NCBI RefSeq assembly: GCF_001183965.1
Contig: NZ_LFZV01000001.1
Coordinates: forward strand, 445,287 to 509,286
DNA length: 64,000 bases
Source of the DNA: Bacillus sp. FJAT-27916
GTDB taxonomy: Bacteria; Bacillota; Bacilli; Bacillales; Pradoshiaceae
Direction: 5' to 3'
Shown: piece after piece, positions 17,692-25,647 of the stretch
How positions within the stretch are numbered: position 1 is the first letter of the stretch
Layout of the letters: every line of letters starts with the position of its first letter
The notes under the pieces: model-generated
Seen by the model: the letters and a program-made list of their open reading frames with translations, nothing else
Databases searched by the model: none
What the model was told of the DNA's origin: nothing
Position numbers and translations under genes: made by a program

Positions 17692-18549
17692 TTAGTGCTG
17701 TTTTTGATACGCGATTCCTAAGCATTTCGGACCTGTGTGGCTTCCGATAGTCGGCCCTAATTCGGTAATGAGGACTTGGTCAAACCGCTCTTCAAGCTGA
17801 AGTTCATCTTTTAAGGCGATCGCCTGCTCCAAATTATCCGAGTGGACAATCGTAATCATCCTTGGGTCTGCCTTGCTTTCAAGGAATCTTTTCTTCAGCT
17901 CTGTGTAGGCCCCTGATGCTTTACGTGCCTTGCAAGCAACTTCAATGGTCCCCTCCTCAGTCAGGCGGAGAATCGGCTTGATTCCCATGATACCTCCGAT
18001 GGCCCCAGCGGCTGCACTTAAGCGACCGCCTCTAACAAGGTATTTTAATTCATTCACATAGAATTCCATCTGGTATGTCTGCCGATATTTTTCCAAATAC
18101 ATGACAATGTCTGAGAATGATTTGCCGTTTTTTCTCATAGCGCAGGCTTGATAAATTAGCAGACCTTCTCCGACAGATGCAGATAAGGAATCAATGACGG
18201 CGATTTTCTGGTCTGGATACGCCTCACAGACTTCGAGGCTGGCTAAACGTATATTATTATAGGTGCAGCTCAATTTACTTGATAAGGTAATGCAAATCAC
18301 GTCATTCCCTTTACTCAATTCCTTCTGTATGATTTGCATGGCTGCATCAGGTGAAGAGGCGCTTGTTTTGGCTGCTTCGCCTCTCCTCATACGCTCATAG
18401 AATTCCGCCATAGGCATAGGGTGCTCTTCCCCGTATTCTACCCCATCATCAAAAGAATAGTTTTGTGATATAACCTTAATCTCTTCTCTATTTATAAAAT
18501 CGACGGGTAAGTCAGAACTGCTATCCGTTATGATTGATATATTTCTCAT
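17692..18549 (-). CDS. DegV-family fatty-acid-binding protein
   Basis: 285 residues, the usual length for DegV proteins. N-terminal ITDSSSDLP (residues 6-14) and the SAASSPDA-like segment (KTSASSPD near 61-68) are conserved. VIDSLSASVGEGLL near 115-128 and LGPTIGSHTGPKCLGIAY at the C-terminus bind the acyl chain and head group. Members act as FakB fatty-acid carriers for the FakA kinase in Gram-positives, although many paralogues exist per genome. Divergent from a TetR regulator that may control it, a common arrangement for DegV genes. Confidence 0.9.
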   Translation of the reverse strand: MRNISIITDSSSDLPVDFINREEIKVISQNYSFDDGVEYGEEHPMPMAEFYERMRRGEAAKTSASSPDAAMQIIQKELSKGNDVICITLSSKLSCTYNNIRLASLEVCEAYPDQKIAVIDSLSASVGEGLLIYQACAMRKNGKSFSDIVMYLEKYRQTYQMEFYVNELKYLVRGGRLSAAAGAIGGIMGIKPILRLTEEGTIEVACKARKASGAYTELKKRFLESKADPRMITIVHSDNLEQAIALKDELQLEERFDQVLITELGPTIGSHTGPKCLGIAYQKQH

Positions 18550-18566
18550 GATACCCTCCGTAAGAT

Positions 18567-18684
18567 ATTAAACATTGTGTTTTATAAAATATGAGCCTAT
18601 TATAAGGTTGGAAAACGATATCTATCAATCATCAATCCAACTGAAAATGTTAGTTGTGCAACAATTAAGATAGAAGTGTTTAAT
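18567..18684. promoter_or_regulatory. DegV-TetR divergent region with mirrored half-sites
   Basis: ATTAAACA at 18567-18574 and its exact reverse complement TGTTTAAT at 18677-18684 flank the 148-base divergent intergenic region, one near each start codon. They could be separate TetR operator half-sites; only 8 bases long, so weak evidence. Confidence 0.3.
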
Positions 18685-18697
18685 AAAAGGAGGAAAC

Positions 18698-19255
18698 ATG
18701 GAAGATTATCGGATTCGAACAACAAAGAAACTCATCAGAGAATCTCTTATCAGGCTGCTGGAGAAAAAGCCGATCAACAAAATTACCGTGACGGAGCTTT
18801 GTGCGGAATGTGAAATAAATCGAGCAACCTTCTATCGCTATTATGAGGATGTCTATGATCTGCTGGATCAGCTGGAAAAGCAGCTAGTCCTAGAATTAAA
18901 GAACGGCCTCCATCTCGCACGGAATGACTACACCATATCAGGGTTTACAGAGGAAATACTGGAGGTCATCCTAAGGAATAAAGAGCTGAGCCGCATGCTG
19001 TTCAATGAACGGAGCGGCAAGGACTTCCTGCGGGATATACTGGAGATTGCCCATAATAAATGCATGGAGGAGTGGAAACGCTCCGGCAAGGATATCCCCA
19101 AGAATAAGATTGACTACCTATGCACCTTCATAACAGCCGGTACGATTGGTATCCTGAATGAATGGATGATAAACGATTTCAAGGAAACGCCGCGGGAGAT
19201 AGCCGAGTTAATCGAGAATATCAGCCATTTTGGTATCAAAAAAATTATTTATTAA
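18698..19255 (+). CDS. TetR-family transcriptional regulator
   Basis: 185 residues with AAAGGAGG before the ATG. The TetR DNA-binding domain is at about 5-55 (KLIRESLIRLLEKKPINKIT and VTELCAECEINRATFYRYYE). The C-terminal half has the pattern of the TetR_C_7/8-like DhaS group (GTIGILNEWMINDFKETPREI). Divergent from a DegV gene, suggesting control of a lipid-related function. The similar regulator at 7989-8570 shares only the general layout. A strong terminator follows. Confidence 0.85.
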   Translation: MEDYRIRTTKKLIRESLIRLLEKKPINKITVTELCAECEINRATFYRYYEDVYDLLDQLEKQLVLELKNGLHLARNDYTISGFTEEILEVILRNKELSRMLFNERSGKDFLRDILEIAHNKCMEEWKRSGKDIPKNKIDYLCTFITAGTIGILNEWMINDFKETPREIAELIENISHFGIKKIIY

Positions 19256-19265
19256 ACAGCACAGG

Positions 19266-19291
19266 GAGACCGGATAACGGTCTCTTTTTTT
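19266..19291 (+). terminator. Terminator after the TetR gene
   Basis: GAGACCG / CGGTCTC stem followed by seven T bases. Confidence 0.85.
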
Positions 19292-19426
19292 CATGATGGA
19301 CTAATATCATTCTTTATTGTGCTACATAAAATCTGGCTTTTATGGTTATCGGGAGGGGTGGTGAAAGAGTAGGATAGATATGGGAGGAGCCGCGCCTATC
19401 CCTCCCCTTCGTCCCGCTGGAAAATA

Positions 19427-19454
19427 AAAAAACAGGAGCAGACAGCTCCTGTTC
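19427..19454 (-). terminator. Terminator of the SMP-30 gene
   Basis: AACAGGAGC / GCTCCTGTT stem, with a run of seven A on the plus strand giving a T tract for the minus strand. Confidence 0.8.
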
Positions 19455-19469
19455 CTTGTCACCGCCGGC

Positions 19470-20342
19470 TTACCCATTAAACGGAACAGCTGGCATTCCT
19501 TTTACCCCTGGCTTAATACGGAATAGTCCGCCTGCATGGGGGAATTCGTTCATGTCGGTATCATCCTGTTTGGCTGTTGTGATATAAAGTTCATCTAAGT
19601 CCGGACCGCCGAATGTGCATGAGGTGACATGCTTGGCTGGTACGGAAATAGTGGTTAGCTGCTGCCCGTTGTTTGGGTCCCAGCGAGATACCTTAGACCC
19701 GCTGTAATGGGCTATCCAGAGCATGCCTTCCTCGTCAATGGTCATTCCATCCGGGAATCCTTCATCCTCCGGAAAGGCAATGATATTACGTGGGTTTGTG
19801 ATGCTGCCTGTTTTAGCATCATAGTCGTAGGCGACAACCTTTAAGGTTGGGGTGTCAATAAAGTAAAAGGTTGATTCATCGGGTGACCAGGCGAGCCCGT
19901 TGGAATTAGTGACCTCGCTGATTTTTCTATCCACCTCGAGATTTGTATCAAGGCAGTATAGTGCACAAGTGTGTTCTTTTCCCTCTAAATGGATAGTGCC
20001 CGCCCAAAAGCGCCCTTTTGGGTCGCATTTGCCGTCATTGAAGCGATTGTGCGGCAGATGGCTTTCAGGGTCTGTGATTGGTTCTAATTGACCGGTCTCG
20101 AGGTTCATGAAGTAAAAGCCATTCTGCAGGGCGATGACTGCGCCGCCTGATTTTCTCGGAACGATGGTGCCGGGCATTTGCTCCAGCTCAATCGTTCGGT
20201 TTGATCCTTTGGCATATTCGAATATATGTAGCTGCTTTCCCATAATGTCCAGCCAGTATAGGGATTGGGCTTTTTCATCCCAAGTCGGTCCCTCCCCTAG
20301 AATGGCGTTTTCATCAACTAGCAGTTCCAGTTTTCCTGACAA
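19470..20342 (-). CDS. SMP-30/gluconolactonase/LRE-family lactonase
   Basis: About 290 residues. The TTG at 20342 (MSGKLELLVDENAILGEG) is the likely start because GGAGGGG lies seven bases upstream. A six-bladed beta-propeller of the SMP-30 family is indicated by ILGEGPTWD (metal-binding Glu), HNRFNDGKCDPKGRFWAGT, SNGLAWSPDES (Asn ligand) and FPDGMTIDEEGMLWIAHY (Asp ligand and base). Such enzymes hydrolyse sugar lactones using Ca or Zn. No sugar catabolic gene is next to it, so the substrate is open. Cytosolic; no signal peptide. Confidence 0.88.
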   Translation of the reverse strand: MSGKLELLVDENAILGEGPTWDEKAQSLYWLDIMGKQLHIFEYAKGSNRTIELEQMPGTIVPRKSGGAVIALQNGFYFMNLETGQLEPITDPESHLPHNRFNDGKCDPKGRFWAGTIHLEGKEHTCALYCLDTNLEVDRKISEVTNSNGLAWSPDESTFYFIDTPTLKVVAYDYDAKTGSITNPRNIIAFPEDEGFPDGMTIDEEGMLWIAHYSGSKVSRWDPNNGQQLTTISVPAKHVTSCTFGGPDLDELYITTAKQDDTDMNEFPHAGGLFRIKPGVKGMPAVPFNG

Positions 20343-20466
20343 TAGTATCCCCTCCAAATTGCTCGTTTCCTTGCTTAAATCCTCTTTACCCTATTACTCT
20401 TCGCTCTAGTATCAATTTTCTCCTTTTTTCGTTAAGGAGTATGGTTTAATTGCCATTTTTTATGGA

Positions 20467-20496
20467 TTGATAATGCTTATACACGAAAAATATAAT
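20467..20496 (+). promoter_or_regulatory. Sigma-A-type promoter
   Basis: TTGATA (20467-20472), 18-base spacer, TATAAT (20491-20496), 35 bases before the start at 20531. Confidence 0.65.
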
Positions 20497-20530
20497 AGGT
20501 ATACAACCATCAAGAAAGCAGGGATCTGTA

Positions 20531-20941
20531 ATGTTAAACAAGGAAGAAACATTAGGTTATGTTCGTGTAGTAATAGGAGAAGACGGAAAGGTAGCGCACA
20601 TTTGCCCGAATACGCTTCATCACCCAGATCCGGCTGAACAAGAACGCCTTAACAAGGTCGTAACAGTTGAAATGCTGGATGAATCATTAACAAAAGATAC
20701 ACATTCCTATAAAGATTGCCAGGTTTTAGTTGTCTTCAGTGAAGATAAAGATGGTCTTAATATTGCACATTCTATGATGATTCAACCAGGATTTAAGGAT
20801 TTCTGGCGTGAAAGAATTACGAAGAAAATTGAAAAACCACATACAAGCATGCGCGATGAAATTCATGTTCAAAGCCGTATTGATTTATGGGAAGAAACAT
20901 ATAAAGAATCATTTGTTCCTACAAGAACAGTAGAACAATAA
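20531..20941 (+). CDS. Conserved-looking protein of unknown function
   Basis: 136 residues, soluble, acidic. AAAGCAGGGATC precedes the ATG. No family was recognised. Visible features are HICPNTLHHPDP near residues 23-34, a beta-rich core (CQVLVVFSEDKDGLNIAHSMM) and a charged helical C-terminus (FKDFWRERITKKIEKP). It is monocistronic with a near-consensus promoter and a strong terminator, which argues for a real, well-expressed gene. Confidence 0.75.
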   Translation: MLNKEETLGYVRVVIGEDGKVAHICPNTLHHPDPAEQERLNKVVTVEMLDESLTKDTHSYKDCQVLVVFSEDKDGLNIAHSMMIQPGFKDFWRERITKKIEKPHTSMRDEIHVQSRIDLWEETYKESFVPTRTVEQ

Positions 20942-20947
20942 GAAGCA

Positions 20948-20975
20948 GACAGCAGGCTGGAGCCTGCTGTTTTTA
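20948..20975 (+). terminator. Terminator after the 136-residue protein gene
   Basis: ACAGCAGGCT pairs with AGCCTGCTGT across a two-base loop, then TTTTATTTT. Confidence 0.85.
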
Positions 20976-21021
20976 TTTTGGACATAGGAAGAGGGCGGGA
21001 GAATTCTCCTGCCCTCACTCA

Positions 21022-21489
21022 TTATTCCTTGTCTTCCTTTTCTTTTTCCTGGATTTCCTGAATTTCCTCCAGTTCTTCTTCAAGCTCTTCCTCAAGCTCC
21101 TCGAGGGCTTCTGCCTGTGCGTGCAGTTTGGCCTCAGTCAGCTTCAGCTTAAGAGTGCTGATGGTCTCACGGATGGAAGAGGATTGTTTAGAGAGTTTTT
21201 CTGCTATATCCGCTTTTTTCGCCTTGCAGTGTTCAGTGAATTCTTCCCCTTTATGAACAGCACTTTGCTTCAGCTCATCGGCTTTATGACATATGTATTT
21301 ACCGCCGTCTGTAGCTGCAAGGTCACTGCGTAGTTCTTTCCCGCTCTTTGGTGCCAAAAGGAGTGCGGCAGCTGCGCCAATCATACCGCCGACTAATCCA
21401 CCAATCAGAAAATTCTTGCAATCACATGTGCATTTTTCGGTACATGCTTTCTCGGTGCAATTTGTTGATTTCTTGGTAGTTGTACTCAT
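21022..21489 (-). CDS. YtxH-family protein with a Cys-rich N-terminus
   Basis: 155 residues; AAGGAGGG lies nine bases before the ATG. A YtxH-type segment at about 27-55 (FLIGGLVGGMIGAAAALLLAP and KSGKELRSDL) forms one Gly/Ala-rich membrane helix. The C-terminal 100 residues are helical and end in a Glu-rich tail (about 133-155). Unlike usual YtxH proteins, residues 11-24 contain five Cys (CTEKACTEKCTCDC) before the helix, which could bind metal or form disulfides. General stress-type membrane protein by family; function unknown. Confidence 0.85.
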   Translation of the reverse strand: MSTTTKKSTNCTEKACTEKCTCDCKNFLIGGLVGGMIGAAAALLLAPKSGKELRSDLAATDGGKYICHKADELKQSAVHKGEEFTEHCKAKKADIAEKLSKQSSSIRETISTLKLKLTEAKLHAQAEALEELEEELEEELEEIQEIQEKEKEDKE

Positions 21490-21732
21490 CTATAATCCCT
21501 CCTTGAAATAAATGGCGACTTTCCTCATCACTTTAATTATTCGGGACATATTTTAGGCTGTAAATAGATGAATCTTTCCTGTTTTGGAAAAGCATTTGTA
21601 AGGCTTTTCGACTTATTTCTCGGGAAATAAGAAAAGTCAGCCAACTATTTTAAAAATTGACAAAATCTATTCTATGTCATGGCTCCTTATGAGAGAATAT
21701 TCATGTAAGCAGGAATGGTTAGGGGGAGGAGT

Positions 21733-22248
21733 ATGTATTTAAAGATAAAAGAGCCAACGAAGCAAATATCGGCAGATAGTGTGCGGGTGTGGCGATTAAG
21801 CAATTTATTAGGCTATGGGATTGCCTTGTGTATAGCAGGAGTATTTCTTTTTGCAGCGAATTATTATGATTGGAAGACATGGATTTTCACGATTCTGACA
21901 ATCATTACTGTTTTGCTTCTGGCATTGGCGGTTTGGTCTGTCGGGATTAAGCCTATATACCTCCAGAAAACATGGCGGTATGAAATAGATGAACAGTTTG
22001 CCCAGCTGAAATATGGGCGTTTCACCGTGAAGCATATTGTCATTCCAATGGAAAAGGTTGAGTATGTGTCAACCAATCAAGGCCCTTTTTTGCGGAAATA
22101 TGGACTTTATAATGTCGAAATTGGCACAACGACCTCAGATCATACGATTCCGGCTATCCATCATGATGAGGCTTATGCTTTAAGGGAGCAGATTGCGACC
22201 TATGCAAAGGTGAAGCTTGATGGGGAGAATGGGGTTGAGGAGGCTTGA
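21733..22248 (+). CDS. YdbS-like PH-domain membrane protein
   Basis: About 171 residues. ATG 21733 (MYLKIKEPTKQIS) follows GGGGGAGGAG; an earlier ATG at 21715 is possible. Two membrane spans at about 27-45 and 50-72 precede a bacterial PH_2 (DUF304) domain with WRYEIDEQFAQLKYGRF and IPMEKVEYVSTNQGPF. It overlaps the start of the YdbT-like gene, forming the usual ydbS-ydbT pair. In B. subtilis such a pair contributes to resistance to some bacteriocins; here the role is inferred. Confidence 0.85.
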   Translation: MYLKIKEPTKQISADSVRVWRLSNLLGYGIALCIAGVFLFAANYYDWKTWIFTILTIITVLLLALAVWSVGIKPIYLQKTWRYEIDEQFAQLKYGRFTVKHIVIPMEKVEYVSTNQGPFLRKYGLYNVEIGTTTSDHTIPAIHHDEAYALREQIATYAKVKLDGENGVEEA

Positions 22249-23717
22249 TGAACGAGAAGAGAAGGTATCATCCAGCCGTTATTCTTTTTAATATTGCCTC
22301 CTTTATTAAAGATATGTTCTTTTTGATTATTATTCTGTTCGTTATCAATATTGGTTCAACGTCGAAGCTGATCATTTGGGGAAGATACGCATTGATTGGA
22401 TTGTTCATCGGATACATCCTCTACAGTATCTTGAAATGGTCGATTGAGACCTATGAGATAACGAATGAGGCGATTGTATTTCGGGATGGAGTGTTCGTAA
22501 AGAATCAGCGGAATATTCCTTTTAAGCGAATTCAGGACCATCATTCAAAGGCGAATTTCGTCCATCAGCTGCTCGGGATTACCTCCCTGAAGCTCGAAAC
22601 CGGCACAAGCGATAAGGATGCGAATATATCATTCCCGGCCATTTCTTTAGCAGAAGAAACGCGAATTCTTGGGGTATTGCTTAAGAATGATGAAGTGTTA
22701 CCAGACGAGGTTAAGGTGGAGAAGGAGCGAATCGTATTCTTTGAATCGACCCAAAAGGATACGATTAAGGCTGCCTTTACTTCATTTAGCTTTCTTGCCT
22801 TGTTTCCCATTTTGATGACAGTCTACTTCCAACTGGATGAATGGCTGAATATCGAGGAAACATCCAAGCAGGTATTGCTTTATTTCGAGCGGAATATGTG
22901 GATTTGGATTCCGTTAGGGCTGGTTATGCTGCTTGCGGCGTTTACGGTCGGATATTTACAAACCTTGTTTAGGTACGGTAATTTTGTCATCTCGGCAGAT
23001 GACGACCGAATTTATATTTCAAGAGGCGTACTTACGACTAATACGTATTCGATTCAAAAGTCTAGGGTGCAGGCGATCAAAATCCAGCAATCCTTGCTGA
23101 AACGGGTTTTTGGTATGGCGGAAATAACGCTTGTCAGTGCCGGCCAGGAAACCATCGGAACAGAGATGGAAATCAATTCGCTGTACCCATTTATGGAGAA
23201 GAAAAAAGCTTATCAATTAACAAATCAGCTGCTGCCTGACTACCATATCGTGGAGGATATGCATCGGCTTCCAAAGAAGGTCCTATGGCTAAAGCTAATC
23301 AGGCCATACTATTTTACTTTAGGTGCCATCATTATTTTGGCATTTGTGAAGAGGGAATGGTTATTGGCAGCAGCTGTTGTTCTGCTGGCAGAGATAATCT
23401 TCCGTTTGCTCGACTATCAATTTACGAGCTATTTGAAGGAAGAGGAGTATATCCAAGTACGGGAAGGCGGAATATACACGAGGACCATACACACCAAATG
23501 GAGGAATCTGCAGCAGATTGAAGTCTCTCATTCCTGGCTGCAGAGAAAGTTCGGTGCAGCAACCATACAGTTTTATAATCGGGCGAAGCCCTTTCAGTTA
23601 ACCATATTAATGGATGTATCCAAGGAGGAAGCAAAGGCATTTTATGAACGTTTTTGCCGCCGCTCAGCTAAGAGGAATCCAATAAGACAGGAAACGATAC
23701 AAGAGGAATCACGCTAA
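22248..23717 (+). CDS. YdbT-like PH-domain membrane protein
   Basis: 489 residues. ATG 22248 overlaps the upstream stop (TGATG), indicating translational coupling. It contains three PH_2/DUF304 modules separated by pairs of membrane spans. Spans lie near 16-60, 170-195, 215-240 and 350-385. Each module carries the typical pattern, as in VFVKNQRNIPFKRIQDHH, TTNTYSIQKSRVQAIKIQQS and HTKWRNLQQIEVSHSWLQRKFG. Partner of the YdbS-like protein. A strong terminator follows. Confidence 0.88.
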   Translation: MNEKRRYHPAVILFNIASFIKDMFFLIIILFVINIGSTSKLIIWGRYALIGLFIGYILYSILKWSIETYEITNEAIVFRDGVFVKNQRNIPFKRIQDHHSKANFVHQLLGITSLKLETGTSDKDANISFPAISLAEETRILGVLLKNDEVLPDEVKVEKERIVFFESTQKDTIKAAFTSFSFLALFPILMTVYFQLDEWLNIEETSKQVLLYFERNMWIWIPLGLVMLLAAFTVGYLQTLFRYGNFVISADDDRIYISRGVLTTNTYSIQKSRVQAIKIQQSLLKRVFGMAEITLVSAGQETIGTEMEINSLYPFMEKKKAYQLTNQLLPDYHIVEDMHRLPKKVLWLKLIRPYYFTLGAIIILAFVKREWLLAAAVVLLAEIIFRLLDYQFTSYLKEEEYIQVREGGIYTRTIHTKWRNLQQIEVSHSWLQRKFGAATIQFYNRAKPFQLTILMDVSKEEAKAFYERFCRRSAKRNPIRQETIQEESR

Positions 23718-23733
23718 CAGGGATTTCCACCTA

Positions 23734-23769
23734 AGACAAGGCAGAATTTTGGCATGCCTTGTCTTTTTT
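23734..23769 (+). terminator. Terminator after the YdbT-like gene
   Basis: AAGACAAGGCA pairs with TGCCTTGTCTT, followed by T bases. Confidence 0.85.
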
Positions 23770-23861
23770 TGTTCATAGGCTTATTCATAGGTCGGAAGAA
23801 TGAAGTGTCCATAATCGCATAGCATTACAGTGAAGGGGAAAAGAAACTCTTAAAGGAGGTG

Positions 23862-24044
23862 ATGGATAGAGAGTCATTTGTTCAATCCCGTGAAGACAAA
23901 CAGCTGTCGATAATAGGTCATTTGCTTCATGAAAGGACCGGTCGCAGCCAAGTCACCCTGCTTTTATCAGCATTTATTGAGCTTATTTATTTAATCATAA
24001 TGTTTGTTCAACGGGAATTGAGCAAGCTTGTTCATTCAAATTAA
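23862..24044 (+). CDS. Small single-span membrane protein upstream of a PTS gene
   Basis: 60 residues: a charged N-terminal part, then one hydrophobic helix at about 33-53 (VTLLLSAFIELIYLIIMFVQ) and a short basic tail. AAAGGAGGTG is an excellent ribosome site but lies only about two bases from the ATG, which is unusually tight. The stop is 18 bases before the PTS gene, so it would be cotranscribed. No family recognised. A short leader-like role or a small transporter-associated protein is possible. Confidence 0.5.
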   Translation: MDRESFVQSREDKQLSIIGHLLHERTGRSQVTLLLSAFIELIYLIIMFVQRELSKLVHSN

Positions 24045-24062
24045 GAAATAGGGGGAGTAATG

Positions 24063-25538
24063 ATGCGAAAGTTTTTTCAAAGGCTCGGCAGCTCGTTGAT
24101 GCTTCCGGTTGCAGTGCTGCCTGCCGCGGCAGTTCTGCTTGGCATAGGGTATTGGATTGATCATGATGGCTGGGGAACAGGCAACGCTGTCGCAGCTTTT
24201 CTAATTATGGCTGGGAAGTCCATTATTGATAATATTGCCATGCTGTTTGCTCTAGGAGTTGCCCTTGGCATGTCAAAGGATCGGGATGGGTCAGCAGCAC
24301 TCAGCGGTTTAGTGGCCTATCTAGTTGTGACAACTTTACTTGGCAGTGATTCTGTTGCCATGCTGCAAGGGATAGATCCAGAGAATGTTGATCCATCCTT
24401 TATCAAGATTGGGAATGCCTTTGTCGGGATTATATGCGGACTTGTAGCTGCCTCAATGTATAACAGATTCAGTCATGTTAGGCTGCCGGATGCGCTTGCG
24501 TTCTTTAGCGGGAAGCGTCTTGTCCCTATCATGACCTCCCTGGCGATGCTAGTTCTCTCTCTTGTCCTCTTGCTTGTCTGGCCGCCTGTCTATTCCTTGT
24601 TAGTACAATTCGGGGAATGGATCAGCGGGCTTGGCGCGATTGGAGCAGGACTTTACGGCTTCTTTAACCGTTTATTGATTCCAACTGGGCTGCATCATGC
24701 CTTAAACGCGGTTTTCTGGTTTGATGTGGCAGGGATAAACGATATCTCGAATTTTTGGACTGGAAATGGGGAAAAAGGGGTTACGGGTATGTACCAGGCA
24801 GGCTTCTTCCCCATTATGATGTTTGGTCTGCCAGCAGCTGGCCTGGCCATGTATCATACAGCGAAAACGAAACATAGGAAGCAGGTCGGCTCACTCATGC
24901 TTGCGGCCGGTTTCGCAGCCATCCTGACAGGGGTGACGGAGCCGATTGAGTTTGCCTTTATGTTTCTCGCACCTATGCTCTATTTAGTTCATGCTGTGTT
25001 GACTGGCTTATCTCTGGCGATTGCCGCAGCCTTTCAATGGACAGCTGGGTTCGGCTTCAGTGCCGGGTTGATAGATTTCATCCTAAGCTATAATCTTACG
25101 CTTGCCAACCAGCCATACATGCTGCTAGTCCAGGGTCTTGTGTTCGCGGTCATCTATTATTTCCTCTTCCGTTTCATCATTGTGAAATTTGACTTAAAAA
25201 CGCCTGGACGGGGAGAGGAATTAGAGGAAACGGCGACTGTCTCTCGGGATCGTTCCTCTATAGACTCGAAATACACCGCTCAGGCAGAGAAGATTTACGC
25301 AGCGCTTGGAGGCTCTGAAAATGTGACATCGATTGATAACTGTGCGACAAGGCTCCGGCTTGAGGTGAAGAGTGTGGATGTAGTCGACCAGCAGAAAATT
25401 AAGGCGACAGGTGTTCCTGGTGTTCACGTCACTGGCGCGGAAAGCATTCAAGTCATTGTTGGCCCGAATGTCCAATTTGTCGCAGACGAAATGAAGAAGC
25501 TCCATCGTAATGACGGAAGGAGTGTGAGCGGCTCTTAA
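24063..25538 (+). CDS. PTS transporter EIIBC, glucose/N-acetylglucosamine type
   Basis: About 491 residues; ATG 24060 or 24063 follows GGGGGAG. The EIIC domain is at about 1-385: RLGSSLMLPVAVLPAAA start, FNRLLIPTGLHHALN and GVTEPIEFAFMFLAP motifs. The EIIB domain is at about 400-485 with the phospho-accepting Cys near 427 in NCATRLRLEV. There is no EIIA domain, so a separate glucose-type EIIA must supply phosphate. WTGNGEKGVTGMYQAGFFP favours the GlcNAc-type branch (NagE/NagP) over glucose, but the substrate is not certain. It imports and phosphorylates the sugar. Confidence 0.88.
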   Translation: MRKFFQRLGSSLMLPVAVLPAAAVLLGIGYWIDHDGWGTGNAVAAFLIMAGKSIIDNIAMLFALGVALGMSKDRDGSAALSGLVAYLVVTTLLGSDSVAMLQGIDPENVDPSFIKIGNAFVGIICGLVAASMYNRFSHVRLPDALAFFSGKRLVPIMTSLAMLVLSLVLLLVWPPVYSLLVQFGEWISGLGAIGAGLYGFFNRLLIPTGLHHALNAVFWFDVAGINDISNFWTGNGEKGVTGMYQAGFFPIMMFGLPAAGLAMYHTAKTKHRKQVGSLMLAAGFAAILTGVTEPIEFAFMFLAPMLYLVHAVLTGLSLAIAAAFQWTAGFGFSAGLIDFILSYNLTLANQPYMLLVQGLVFAVIYYFLFRFIIVKFDLKTPGRGEELEETATVSRDRSSIDSKYTAQAEKIYAALGGSENVTSIDNCATRLRLEVKSVDVVDQQKIKATGVPGVHVTGAESIQVIVGPNVQFVADEMKKLHRNDGRSVSGS

Positions 25539-25554
25539 TGAGCTGCTTTTTTTT
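25527..25554 (+). terminator. Terminator overlapping the end of the PTS gene
   Basis: AGCGGCTC / GAGCTGCT stem (one G-T pair) followed by about nine T bases; the stem includes the last codons of the gene. Confidence 0.8.
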
Positions 25555-25647
25555 GTGATGGGACCATTCTAACCTTATGTTTAGTACGCCTTTGTATGGG
25601 TATGCTAATCGTAAATAATTGGTACGGATAGAATGGAGATGGTATGG

